A stretch of 64,000 nt of DNA from an uncultured Latescibacterota bacterium (GTDB taxonomy: Bacteria > Latescibacterota > UBA2968): the NCBI GenBank assembly GCA_958295785.1, contig OY282377.1, forward strand, positions 2,680,394-2,744,393, written 5' to 3'. Made by a program: the position numbers and the translations under genes. How positions within the stretch are numbered: position 1 is the first letter of the stretch; each line of letters begins with the position of its first letter. Below, piece by piece: positions 8,193-16,614 of this stretch. The notes below the pieces were generated by a model. It made no database searches and was not told the origin of the DNA. It worked only from the letters and a program-made list of their open reading frames with translations.

Positions 8193-9008
8193 GTGCCGCC
8201 CCAAAGTATTGACCCACACCAAAATGAGGCGTTTGCCGAATCGCTTCAGCGCCATTCGCTTTCAGAACTCGAAGATATTTACGCGCATCTGGACCGCGAC
8301 TTGTTTCCCGAGCGCTTTGAACGGGTCAGAGCCGAAATTGAAGCGCGCCTAAAAGACTTTGATTCACGAGCGGCGGACACGGGCACCGAGGCCGATTCAC
8401 CGGGGATTTTGAGACGCATCACGGCGAGTTTGATCGATTTCTCCATGCAGGTGCTCGTTCCTTTTTTGATTTTTTTTCTGATCAAAAACACCCTGTTTTC
8501 AAGCGCGCAAACCACGGGCGGCGGGGGTGGACGCGGCGGACGCGGTGGACGCGGACGCGGCGGAGGTCAATCGAGTGATCTCTGGTCGGACATCACGGGT
8601 TTTGTGGGCAGTGCGAAGAATCTCGCTGTCGGCTTGATTGAGGGAGATCCCGCAGCACAGAGCAGGGCAATGATAATTTGGAATGAGTTTGGCACCATTT
8701 TGGTCATTCTGCTCGTTTTCCGCGTTTTTATGACCCTGTCGGGTTGGGCGCGATCCGGATTTACGCCGGGGATGCGCGAATTGGGCATTCGGGTCGAGCG
8801 CGTGGGGGGCGGTTCTCCAACATGGGCGCAGGCGGTGGGCAGATTTGTGCTCCAGCCTTTGCTTTTTGTCGCCACATTGGGACTCAGCGGGTTTTGGATG
8901 CTGTGGGACCGCGACAGCCGAGCACTTCCCGACAAAATTCTCGGCACAAAGATCGTTCGCGTGTTGCGTACATGGGAAAAGACAGAAGCCGAGAGAAGAT
9001 TTGAATAG
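8193..9008 (+). CDS. RDD-family membrane protein with Gly-Arg-rich insert
   Basis: A 271-residue protein. An N-terminal ~70-residue soluble helical region ('LSELEDIYAHLDRDLFPERFE') precedes an RDD domain: the first TM begins with Arg and Asp ('RRITASLIDFSMQVLVPF'), a middle TM pair lies at ~165-185, and the end has the family-type 'RDSRALPDKILGTKIV'. A low-complexity GGRGGRGGRGRGGG tract interrupts the loop after TM1, resembling the Gly-Arg tract of the adaptor lipoprotein two genes upstream. The GTG start has an AAGGAG 9 nt upstream inside the pump stop region, so it belongs to the efflux operon. RDD proteins are poorly defined (some are proposed cation antiporters), and its role here is unknown. 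Confidence 0.75.
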   Translation: MPPQSIDPHQNEAFAESLQRHSLSELEDIYAHLDRDLFPERFERVRAEIEARLKDFDSRAADTGTEADSPGILRRITASLIDFSMQVLVPFLIFFLIKNTLFSSAQTTGGGGGRGGRGGRGRGGGQSSDLWSDITGFVGSAKNLAVGLIEGDPAAQSRAMIIWNEFGTILVILLVFRVFMTLSGWARSGFTPGMRELGIRVERVGGGSPTWAQAVGRFVLQPLLFVATLGLSGFWMLWDRDSRALPDKILGTKIVRVLRTWEKTEAERRFE

Positions 9009-9052
9009 CCGGGGAAAGGGCGCGCCCCTGGCCGAGTGCTGGCCGGTTTTTC
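9009..9052 (+). terminator. Weak candidate terminator after the efflux operon
   Basis: GC-rich self-complementary sequence (GGGCGCGCCC, then GGCC...GGCC) ends in a run of five T at about 9047-9051. The stem is short and ambiguous, so this is only a candidate end for the sigma/RND operon. Confidence 0.3.
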
Positions 9053-9133
9053 GACTATTTGTCAGTTATCCGAAACTTTTGATCATGTGCTTTCGTCTAA
9101 ACCCTCGAAATATTTGGAGCAAGGAGCGCGAGT

Positions 9134-9571
9134 ATGTACCGATGGATGTATAAAGGGTGTTGCGTTGTGCTGGCAACCGCGTTTTTTATCGGCAGTTTGG
9201 CACCTGTTGCCGAAGCGCGGTCTTTTTTTACCACTCGGCGCACATTTGGCGTTTTGTTTCTCGGTGGCAGTGCGTTTATGGCCAAGCGGGCCGTTGACCT
9301 CAAGCGCGATGCAGGTGACATTTACAACGCCTATAAGGTGGCGCCAAATGCTCGGGAGGCCGAGCGGCTTTTTAACCGCGCAAGTGATCGCGATGACAAG
9401 AGCCTGATGAGCGTTGGGTTTTCTGCAATTTTGTTGATCAGTGGTTTGCGTTTGCTCATGCACAGCGGCGTGGATGACAAAATGCCCAAACGCGATCGGC
9501 GAATCAAAATCGATCTCAACAGCGATATTCGCAAACGGTCTGTTGGGATTGCGTTGAAGAAGAAATTTTAA
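9134..9571 (+). CDS. Hypothetical membrane protein
   Basis: A 145-residue protein with a signal-like hydrophobic N-terminus (about 8-28, ending 'VAEARS'), a second hydrophobic stretch ('TFGVLFLGGSAFMA', ~38-50), a hydrophilic middle ('NAREAERLFNRASDRDDKS') and a third hydrophobic segment ('VGFSAILLISGLRLLM', ~93-110). The tail is basic. No family was recognised. The start is supported by an AAGGAG 10 nt upstream. It sits directly upstream of, and in the same orientation as, the giant FN3 lipoprotein gene, with a 38-nt gap to the preferred start, so the two are probably cotranscribed. A helper role in exporting or anchoring that lipoprotein is possible but is inference only. Confidence 0.6.
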   Translation: MYRWMYKGCCVVLATAFFIGSLAPVAEARSFFTTRRTFGVLFLGGSAFMAKRAVDLKRDAGDIYNAYKVAPNAREAERLFNRASDRDDKSLMSVGFSAILLISGLRLLMHSGVDDKMPKRDRRIKIDLNSDIRKRSVGIALKKKF

Positions 9572-9609
9572 TCGTCAATAAAATGCTGTTGGGTCACGAG
9601 GAGATGATT

Positions 9610-12600
9610 ATGAAGCACAGGTGGACGCACCGGCTGACAGTCGGCTTTTTGGGAATTGCGACAATTTTTTTTGTGATGTGGGGATGCGGACGCGAGCGCG
9701 TAAATCCAGTTGATTCAAATTTTGAGGGCAACGCGGCTTTGAATCCGCCGGGCAATATTCGCGCCCAAGGCGATATTTTGCGGATTACCTTGAACTGGAA
9801 CCCGGTGAACAGCGCCAGCCTCGCGGGATATGGCGTGTGGCGGTCAACATCGGCTACGGGAGACTTTGTTCGGTTGCGCGGCGAGGCATCTGCCGCCGAA
9901 GCGACGACAGCACGCACGACATTTGTGGATTCGACGCTCGATCTGAGTGTGTCGAAAATCTATTTTTACAAACTCACTACCGTAGATGTAGATGGGCAAG
10001 CGAGTGAATTTTCCGCTTATGTGAGTGCAGAGGCACTCGATGACGCACGCGCACCGGGCGCGCCGACAAATTTTGTCGCTATCACCGATGTCAATAACGC
10101 ACAGGTGACGCTGGGCTGGTCAGCCCCTGAGACAGATGAAGGCAATGCGGAATTGACCGGGCTTTCGGAATATAAAATTTTCAGGATCAAAGATTCGCAG
10201 GGCAGCCTCCAAGTGCAAGGGCCGCAGGAGGCACTGGTCGCACTCGTGACAGAGTTGGGCATCGATCTCGATAATTTGGGGCAATTGTCCGAAGAATTGG
10301 CAAATATTTTTGTTCAACTCGGTACCGTGCCGAGCGGCCAGACCTATTTTGTCGATACAGACAGGCTCGAAGTCGGTGTGCTTCACGTTTATTTGGTCAC
10401 GGCTGTCGATCCAGCGGGCAATACAGGGCGTGCGGCGATTGCTTTGGTAACCGTACAAAATCCGGGCGCGAGCCTGCCTGTGCCTGCTGACTTGCGCGCA
10501 ACGCAAAACGAACAGGCGCGTATCGTCATATCGTGGAATCCCGTGCCCAATCCCAATTTGCTGGGCTATCTGGTTTTGCGGTCGCAATCCACGCAAGGCC
10601 CTTTCTCCCCTGTGACAGACGATACGCTCTTTACCACGGGGCAGACGCAATACGTCGATTCCCTGGTCGTGGCCGACGAGGTGTATTTCTACAAAGTTCA
10701 AACCGTTGTGCAAGATCCGCAGCTCGGTGTGTTACACAGTGACACTTCTACTTTTATCGATGGGCGGGCCATTGTCGATGAAAGTCCTCCTGGCGCGCCC
10801 TCGGATCTGATTGTCAGCTTAGACGACGATCATTTTCAGCGCGTGACGCTCAACTGGACGGCCCCCACACAAGACAGAAATGGCGGCGATTTGACCGGCT
10901 TGGCTTCTTTCGAGATCTTCCGGTCGCGGGATAATAATACTTCCTTCGCGCTTTTAGCAACCGTATCGAGCGATCAGGTGCATTTTGTGGATATGTCCGT
11001 CGAATTGCTCACCACGTATTTTTATGCGATCCGGGCAATAGATTCGGCAGGCAATGCGGGGCCTCGTTCGGAGGCTGTGTCCGTGACGACGAAGGGGTTT
11101 GCCGTGCCGCGCAATGTGCGCGCCGAGGGTGGGGTTCAGAAGATCACGTTGGCGTGGAATGCCAATACCGAGCCGGAATTGACGGGGTATGAAATCCTGC
11201 GCTTTGCCGATCCCAAGGATGAAACGCCGGATCGGGTTTTCGATTCCGTGTTGACGACGTATGTGGATACGCCAGTTGTTGCGGGATATCCCTTTGTGTA
11301 TCGCGTGCGTGCGGTGGGTCTCTCCAATGTGAAGAGCGAATTGTCGGCCTTTGTCTCTGCCCAAGCCGAGGAACTCGTCCCGGTTTTGGCCGTGCCGCGC
11401 AATGTGCGCGCCGAGGGTGGGGTTCAGAAGATCACGTTGGCGTGGAATGCCAATACCGAGCCGGAATTGACGGGGTATCGCGTGCTGCGTTACACAGACC
11501 CTGCTCAGACAACGCCCGAAGAGACCTTTATGACTGTGCAGACGACGTATGTCGATTCGCCCTTGGTCTCGGGTCAGACGTTCGTGTATCGCGTGCAGGC
11601 GGTCGGTGTAAACAATGAAGAAAGCGAACTCTCGCAGTATGCCGCTGCAATGGTCTCGGTTGATGAAAGTCCTCCTGGCGCGCCCTCGGATCTGATTGTC
11701 AGCTTAGACGACGATCATTTTCAGCGCGTGACGCTCAACTGGACGGCCCCCACCCAAGACAGAAATGGCGGCGATTTGACCGGCTTGGCTTCTTTCGAGA
11801 TCTTCCGGTCGCGGGATAATAATACTTCCTTCGCGCTTTTAGCAACCGTATCGAGTGATCAGGTGCGTTTTGTGGATATGTCCGTTGAATTGCTCACCAC
11901 GTATTTTTATGCGATCCGGGCAATAGATTCGGCAGGCAATGCGGGGCCTCGTTCGGAGGCTGTGTCCGTGACGACGAAGGGGTTTGCCGTGCCGCGCAAT
12001 GTGCGCGCCGAGGGTGGGGTTCAGAAGATCACGTTGGCGTGGAATGCCAATACCGAGATTGAACTGACGGGGTATCGCGTGTTGCGTTACACAGACCCTG
12101 CTCAGACAACGCCCGAAGAGACTTTTATGACTGTGCAGACGACGTATGTCGATTCGCCCTTGGTCTCGGGGCAGACGTTCGTGTATCGCGTGCAGGCCAT
12201 TGGGGCAAACAACGAAGAAAGCGAACTCTCGCAGTATGCCGCTGCAATGGTCTCGGTTGATGAAAGTCCTCCTGGCGCGCCCTCGGATCTGATTGTCAGC
12301 TTAGACGACGATCATTTTCAGCGCGTGACGCTCAACTGGACGGCCCCCACCCAAGACAGAAATGGCGGCGATTTGACCGGCTTGGCTTCTTTCGAGATCT
12401 TCCGGTCGCGGGATAATAATACTTCCTTCGCGCTTTTAGCAACCGTATCGAGTGATCAGGTGCGTTTTGTGGATATGTCCGTTGAATTGCTCACCACGTA
12501 TTTTTATGCGATCCGGGCAATAGATTCGGCAGGCAATGCGGGGCCTCGTTCGGAGGCTGTGTCCGTGACGACGAAGGGGTTTGCCGCGCCGCGCAATGTG

Positions 12601-14949
12601 CGCGCCGAGGGTGGGGTTCAGAAGATCACGTTGGCGTGGAATGCCAATACCGAGCCGGAATTGACGGGGTATGAAATCCTGCGCTTTGCCGATCCCAAGG
12701 ATGAAACGCCGGATCGGGTTTTCGATTCCGTGTTGACGACGTATGTGGATACGCCAGTTGTTGCGGGACATCCCTTTGTGTATCGCGTGCGTGCGGTGGG
12801 TCCCTCCAATGTGAAGAGCGAATTGTCGGCCTTTGTCTCTGCCCAAGCCGAGGAACTCGTCCCGGTTTTGGCCGCGCCGCGCAATGTGCGCGCCGAGGGT
12901 GGGGTTCAAAAGATCACGTTGGCGTGGAATGCCAATACCGAGATTGAACTGACGGGGTATCGCGTGTTGCGTTACACAGACCCTGCTCAGACAACGCCCG
13001 AAGAGACTTTTATGACTGTGCAGACGACGTATGTCGATTCGCCCTTGGTCTCGGGGCAGACGTTCGTGTATCGCGTGCAGGCCATTGGGGCAAACAACGA
13101 AGAAAGCGAACTCTCGCAGTATGCCGCTGCAATGGTCTCGGTTGATGAAAGTCCTCCTGGCGCGCCCTCGGATCTGATTGTCAGCTTAGACGACGATCAT
13201 TTTCAGCGCGTGACGCTCAACTGGACGGCCCCCACACAAGACAGAAATGGCGGCGATTTGACCGGCTTGGCTTCTTTCGAGATCTTCCGGTCGCGGGATA
13301 ATAATACTTCCTTCGCGCTTTTAGCAACCGTATCGAGTGATCAGGTGCGTTTTGTGGATATGTCCGTTGAATTGCTCACCACGTATTTTTATGCGATCCG
13401 GGCAATAGATTCGGCAGGCAATGCGGGGCCTCGTTCGGAGGCTGTGTCCGTGACGACGAAGGGGTTTGCCGTGCCGCGCAATGTGCGCGCCGAGGGTGGG
13501 GTTCAAAAGATCACGTTGGCGTGGAATGCCAATACCGAGATTGAACTGACGGGGTATCGCGTGTTGCGTTACACAGACCCTGCTCAGACAACGCCCGAAG
13601 AGACTTTTATGACTGTGCAGACGACGTATGTCGATTCGCCCTTGGTCTCGGGGCAGACGTTCGTGTATCGCGTGCAGGCCATTGGGGCAAACAACGAAGA
13701 AAGCGAACTCTCGCAGTATGCCGCTGCAATGGTCTCGGTTGATGAAAGTCCTCCTGGCGCGCCCTCGGATCTGATTGTCAGCTTAGACGACGATCATTTT
13801 CAGCGCGTGACGCTCAACTGGACGGCCCCCACACAAGACAGAAATGGCGGCGATTTGACCGGCTTGGCTTCTTTCGAGATCTTCCGGTCGCGGGATAATA
13901 ATACTTCCTTCGCGCTTTTAGCAACCGTATCGAGTGATCAGGTGCGTTTTGTGGATATGTCCGTTGAATTGCTCACCACGTATTTTTATGCGATCCGGGC
14001 AATAGATTCGGCAGGCAATGCGGGGCCTCGTTCGGAGGCTGTGTCCGTGACGACGAAGGGGTTTGCCGCGCCGCGCAATGTGCGCGCAACCGGTGGTATT
14101 GGTCAGATAACGATTGGTTGGTTAGCCAATACCGAGATTGAACTGACGGGGTATCGCGTGCTGCGTTACACAGACCCCGCTGAGACGATGCCTGCCGAGA
14201 CCTTTCTCACCGTGCAGACGACGTATGTCGATTCGCCCTTGGCATCGGGTCAGACATTCGTGTATCGCGTGCAGGCCATTGGGGCAAATAACGAAGAAAG
14301 CGAACTCTCGCTGTATGCCTCAGCCGAAGTCCTGGTCGATGATGTTCCTCCCGCAACGCCCGGTAATTTTACCGCCATTCCGAGTGGTGGCACGGCGATT
14401 GAGTTGCGTTGGAACGCGCCCAAAACCGATGCCAATGACAATGAGTTGACCGGGCTTTCCGGTTATAGGATTTACCGTGGCACATCGGGTGCTAGCCCGA
14501 CTTTACTGGTCCGCGTGGATGCATCGAAACGCGAGTATGTTGATAGGGATGATGTGAAAGAAAATACGGCCTATGCCTATCAGATCACTGCCATTGACGG
14601 CAATGGCAATGAGAGTCCTCGGTCTGATCGCGTGACAGCGAGAACGGAAGCGGGTGTCGTGCCGCCTAGGAACTTGCGCGCCGTTTATGATAGCGATGCA
14701 CAAGCGGTCACTTTGAGATGGGTCGCGCCCCGTGTGTACGACAGTTTCTACGTTGAACGGGCAGTACTTTCCGCAGGCAGTGCTTCGAGTCAGAATTTGG
14801 CCTATCGAACGCTGGTTTCCGACCACGGCACCACTTCTTATGTAGATAGTGATGTTGCGAGTGGCACCACGTATGTTTACCGGGTTAGCGTATATTTCAA
14901 TGGACGAATTAGCGAGCCCACAGAAGCAGTCGTTATTCAAATTCCCTAG
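9610..14949 (+). CDS. Giant fibronectin type III repeat lipoprotein
   Basis: About 1,779 residues. The signal peptide ends in 'FVMWGC' (Cys26), a lipobox, so it is probably a surface or periplasmic lipoprotein. The rest is an array of ~17 FN3-like beta-sandwich domains (motifs such as 'VTLNWTAP', 'GYRVLRY', 'TYVDSPL', 'VYRVQA'). Three divergent N-terminal domains are followed by three interleaved domain types, A ('PPGAPSDLIVSLDDD'), B ('TGYEILRFADP') and C ('TGYRVLRYTDP'), in the order A-B-C-A-C-A-B-C-A-C-A-C, then two divergent C-terminal domains. The ATG at 9610 is preferred over 9583 because a GAGGAG lies 6 nt upstream and the signal peptide then starts properly. A strong terminator follows. 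Such arrays usually act in adhesion or as spacers; no catalytic domain is seen. Confidence 0.88.
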   Translation: MKHRWTHRLTVGFLGIATIFFVMWGCGRERVNPVDSNFEGNAALNPPGNIRAQGDILRITLNWNPVNSASLAGYGVWRSTSATGDFVRLRGEASAAEATTARTTFVDSTLDLSVSKIYFYKLTTVDVDGQASEFSAYVSAEALDDARAPGAPTNFVAITDVNNAQVTLGWSAPETDEGNAELTGLSEYKIFRIKDSQGSLQVQGPQEALVALVTELGIDLDNLGQLSEELANIFVQLGTVPSGQTYFVDTDRLEVGVLHVYLVTAVDPAGNTGRAAIALVTVQNPGASLPVPADLRATQNEQARIVISWNPVPNPNLLGYLVLRSQSTQGPFSPVTDDTLFTTGQTQYVDSLVVADEVYFYKVQTVVQDPQLGVLHSDTSTFIDGRAIVDESPPGAPSDLIVSLDDDHFQRVTLNWTAPTQDRNGGDLTGLASFEIFRSRDNNTSFALLATVSSDQVHFVDMSVELLTTYFYAIRAIDSAGNAGPRSEAVSVTTKGFAVPRNVRAEGGVQKITLAWNANTEPELTGYEILRFADPKDETPDRVFDSVLTTYVDTPVVAGYPFVYRVRAVGLSNVKSELSAFVSAQAEELVPVLAVPRNVRAEGGVQKITLAWNANTEPELTGYRVLRYTDPAQTTPEETFMTVQTTYVDSPLVSGQTFVYRVQAVGVNNEESELSQYAAAMVSVDESPPGAPSDLIVSLDDDHFQRVTLNWTAPTQDRNGGDLTGLASFEIFRSRDNNTSFALLATVSSDQVRFVDMSVELLTTYFYAIRAIDSAGNAGPRSEAVSVTTKGFAVPRNVRAEGGVQKITLAWNANTEIELTGYRVLRYTDPAQTTPEETFMTVQTTYVDSPLVSGQTFVYRVQAIGANNEESELSQYAAAMVSVDESPPGAPSDLIVSLDDDHFQRVTLNWTAPTQDRNGGDLTGLASFEIFRSRDNNTSFALLATVSSDQVRFVDMSVELLTTYFYAIRAIDSAGNAGPRSEAVSVTTKGFAAPRNVRAEGGVQKITLAWNANTEPELTGYEILRFADPKDETPDRVFDSVLTTYVDTPVVAGHPFVYRVRAVGPSNVKSELSAFVSAQAEELVPVLAAPRNVRAEGGVQKITLAWNANTEIELTGYRVLRYTDPAQTTPEETFMTVQTTYVDSPLVSGQTFVYRVQAIGANNEESELSQYAAAMVSVDESPPGAPSDLIVSLDDDHFQRVTLNWTAPTQDRNGGDLTGLASFEIFRSRDNNTSFALLATVSSDQVRFVDMSVELLTTYFYAIRAIDSAGNAGPRSEAVSVTTKGFAVPRNVRAEGGVQKITLAWNANTEIELTGYRVLRYTDPAQTTPEETFMTVQTTYVDSPLVSGQTFVYRVQAIGANNEESELSQYAAAMVSVDESPPGAPSDLIVSLDDDHFQRVTLNWTAPTQDRNGGDLTGLASFEIFRSRDNNTSFALLATVSSDQVRFVDMSVELLTTYFYAIRAIDSAGNAGPRSEAVSVTTKGFAAPRNVRATGGIGQITIGWLANTEIELTGYRVLRYTDPAETMPAETFLTVQTTYVDSPLASGQTFVYRVQAIGANNEESELSLYASAEVLVDDVPPATPGNFTAIPSGGTAIELRWNAPKTDANDNELTGLSGYRIYRGTSGASPTLLVRVDASKREYVDRDDVKENTAYAYQITAIDGNGNESPRSDRVTARTEAGVVPPRNLRAVYDSDAQAVTLRWVAPRVYDSFYVERAVLSAGSASSQNLAYRTLVSDHGTTSYVDSDVASGTTYVYRVSVYFNGRISEPTEAVVIQIP
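10777..12258 (+). repeat. Higher-order FN3 repeat unit 1 (1,482 bp)
   Basis: Made of an 885-bp A-B-C block (10777-11661) and a 597-bp A-C block (11662-12258). Each block starts with the same GATGAAAGTCCTCC sequence. The whole unit is repeated in tandem at 12259-13740 with very few differences. Confidence 0.9.
12259..13740 (+). repeat. Higher-order FN3 repeat unit 2 (1,482 bp)
   Basis: Second copy of the preceding unit with identical spacing: an 885-bp A-B-C block (12259-13143) and a 597-bp A-C block (13144-13740). Confidence 0.9.
13741..14337 (+). repeat. Partial FN3 repeat unit 3 (597-bp A-C block)
   Basis: A further A-C block starting with the same GATGAAAGTCC sequence. Its C domain has diverged (for example 'RATGGIGQITIGWLANTE'), marking the end of the homogenised array. 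Confidence 0.85.
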
Positions 14950-14970
14950 AGCCAGCAATGGGCAAAATCA

Positions 14971-15008
14971 GACGGCGTTCTTCAAAAGAAGGACGCCGTT
15001 TTTTTTTC
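14971..15008 (+). terminator. Rho-independent terminator after the FN3 lipoprotein
   Basis: GACGGCGTTCTTC pairs with the mirrored arm ending GGACGCCG(T), with a short A-rich loop, followed by a run of nine T. It lies 21 nt after the stop codon, a textbook intrinsic terminator. Confidence 0.9.
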
Positions 15009-15127
15009 GCATAAAAGGCGACGCATTGAAGCCAAATGTTGTTTTTCATGCGTCAGTTGCCAATGTCAAAATTTTCACAATAATTTTAACTGCCTGTTTT
15101 TCAACATATTACAAATTTCGTTAATTT

Positions 15128-15144
15128 TGGCACAGATTGTGCAT
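15128..15144 (+). promoter_or_regulatory. Candidate sigma-54 (-24/-12) promoter
   Basis: TGGCAC, five bases, then GTGCAT closely matches the sigma-54 consensus TGGCACG-N4-TTGCA. The invariant GG (15129-15130) and GC (15141-15142) are 12 nt apart and one near-consensus T is replaced by G. It lies 46 nt before the start codon of a gene that itself encodes a sigma-54 activator, which suggests autoregulation. Identified by eye only. Confidence 0.6.
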
Positions 15145-15189
15145 GATGTCTCTCGTAATACTGTTCACCAACCACACATTGGAGGTTTT

Positions 15190-16526
15190 ATGGGAGACGT
15201 GTTGATTGTCGATGGAAACCCGCAACGCGCAATGCAAGTGGCGCAACTGTTGAGAGAATTGGATGCCAAGGCGTGTATCGCAGGTTCTGTTGTGGACTGT
15301 CTGAAACACATTGATAAACAAAAGCCCGATCTCGCCTTGGTCGCTGAAACGCTTCTCGATGGCCAAGGCATGAAACTGCTTCCCGCGTTTGATGGCCTGT
15401 GCCCCGTCGCGATTGTGGGGGAAGCTATGGTGTCTGATAGCATTCTCGAGGCGTTGTCGGTGGGCGCGCGAGATTTTCTCGCCCATCCCATTGACCGGCA
15501 AACTTTGGATGTTCTGCTTTCCCAGTTGCGCGTTGAGGGCAAAATCGCGCTGCGTTCCTTGCCTCAATATCACAGGCACGAGTCCCCAACTGGGATGGTG
15601 ATTGGATCGTGCCCGAGCATGTTGTCCGCGCTCAAACGCGCGGGCCTGGCCGCGAAAACATCGGCCGCAATGCTGATTTGTGGGGAAAGTGGAACCGGAA
15701 AGGAGTTGATGGCGCGAGAAATCCATCGGGCTTCGGGACGGTCCGGGGCATTTGTCGCGCTCAATTGTGCGGCGGTGGCAGAAGGCGTTGCCGAAAGTGA
15801 ACTTTTCGGGCATGAGCGCGGCGCGTTTACCGGCGCCGTGACCCGTCGGGCCGGGTGTTTTGAACAGGCCGATGGGGGCACGCTTTTCCTCGACGAAATC
15901 GGCGAGGCTTCGCCCGCATTTCAGGCCAAGCTGTTGCGCGCCTTGGACCGCGGCGAATTTGTCAGGGTGGGCGGGCAATCGCCCGTGCGTACCCATGTGC
16001 GGGGGCGGCCACCAACGGCGACCTGAAAGCCCTGATCAAGCGCGATGCGTTTCGCCTGGACCTGTTTTACAGGCTCAGCGCCGTGACCATTTCCCTGCCG
16101 CCTTTGCGGGAGCACCGCGAAGATATTCCGCGCATTGTGCAAGCCATGCTCGCGCGCTTAAAGGGCGATGCGGGCGTGGAGGTGCAAGGCGTGTCTGAAG
16201 CGGCTGTCGAGTATCTCGTGGGATATGAATGGCCGGGCAATTTGAGGGAGATGCAACACGCCATCCACCGCGCGGCCATGGCCTGCCAAAAGGGGGTGAT
16301 TCGCCCCGAGCATCTCTACGATCTCAGGCCCAAACGCGCCAAGGCTTCAAACGGGATTGGGACGCTGAGTGAAATTGAGCAAGCGCATATCGAGCGCGTC
16401 ATGCTGGCAACGGGCGGCAATCAAGGGCGCGCCTGCGAGTTGCTCGGCGTATCGAGGCCGACCTTGCGGCGAAAGATACGCCGATACGCGCTTGAAAATG
16501 GAAAAAACGGGCGTGTTCAACCTTGA
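15190..16526 (+). pseudogene. Sigma-54-dependent activator with degenerate receiver, frameshifted
   Basis: Receiver-like domain (~1-115), AAA+ sigma-54 interaction domain (Walker A 'GESGTGKE', 'GAFTGA' loop, Walker B '[11 protein letters not shown]') and a C-terminal Fis-type helix-turn-helix ('GNQGRACELLGVSRPTLRRKIRRY'). The receiver has lost the key residues: Ala52 replaces the phosphorylated Asp, Glu78 the Thr/Ser and His99 the Lys, so phosphorylation is unlikely. The frame runs from 15190 to a stop at 16024-16026, but the expected continuation ('[20 protein letters not shown]', then 'LPPLREHREDIP') is in another frame from about 16006. One base is missing at or near the GGGGG run at 16001-16005. 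This is either a true frameshift or a homopolymer sequencing error. The ATG has GGAGG 4 nt upstream. Confidence 0.8.
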
Positions 16527-16614
16527 CGCGAGCGGGGGAACTGCTGATAATAAGCAGGTGTTCACAGGTGTTGCGATCTCATTTGAATTGATGGACAACG
16601 ACTCAGGAGGGGTT

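Noticed and set aside
12436-12909. Open frames opposite the FN3 repeats
   Set aside because: They recur with the same period as the repeats and are pure shadows of them.
10777-14337. CRISPR-like or satellite repeats
   Set aside because: The repeats are hundreds of bases long, in frame, and encode FN3 domains; there are no short repeats with unique spacers.
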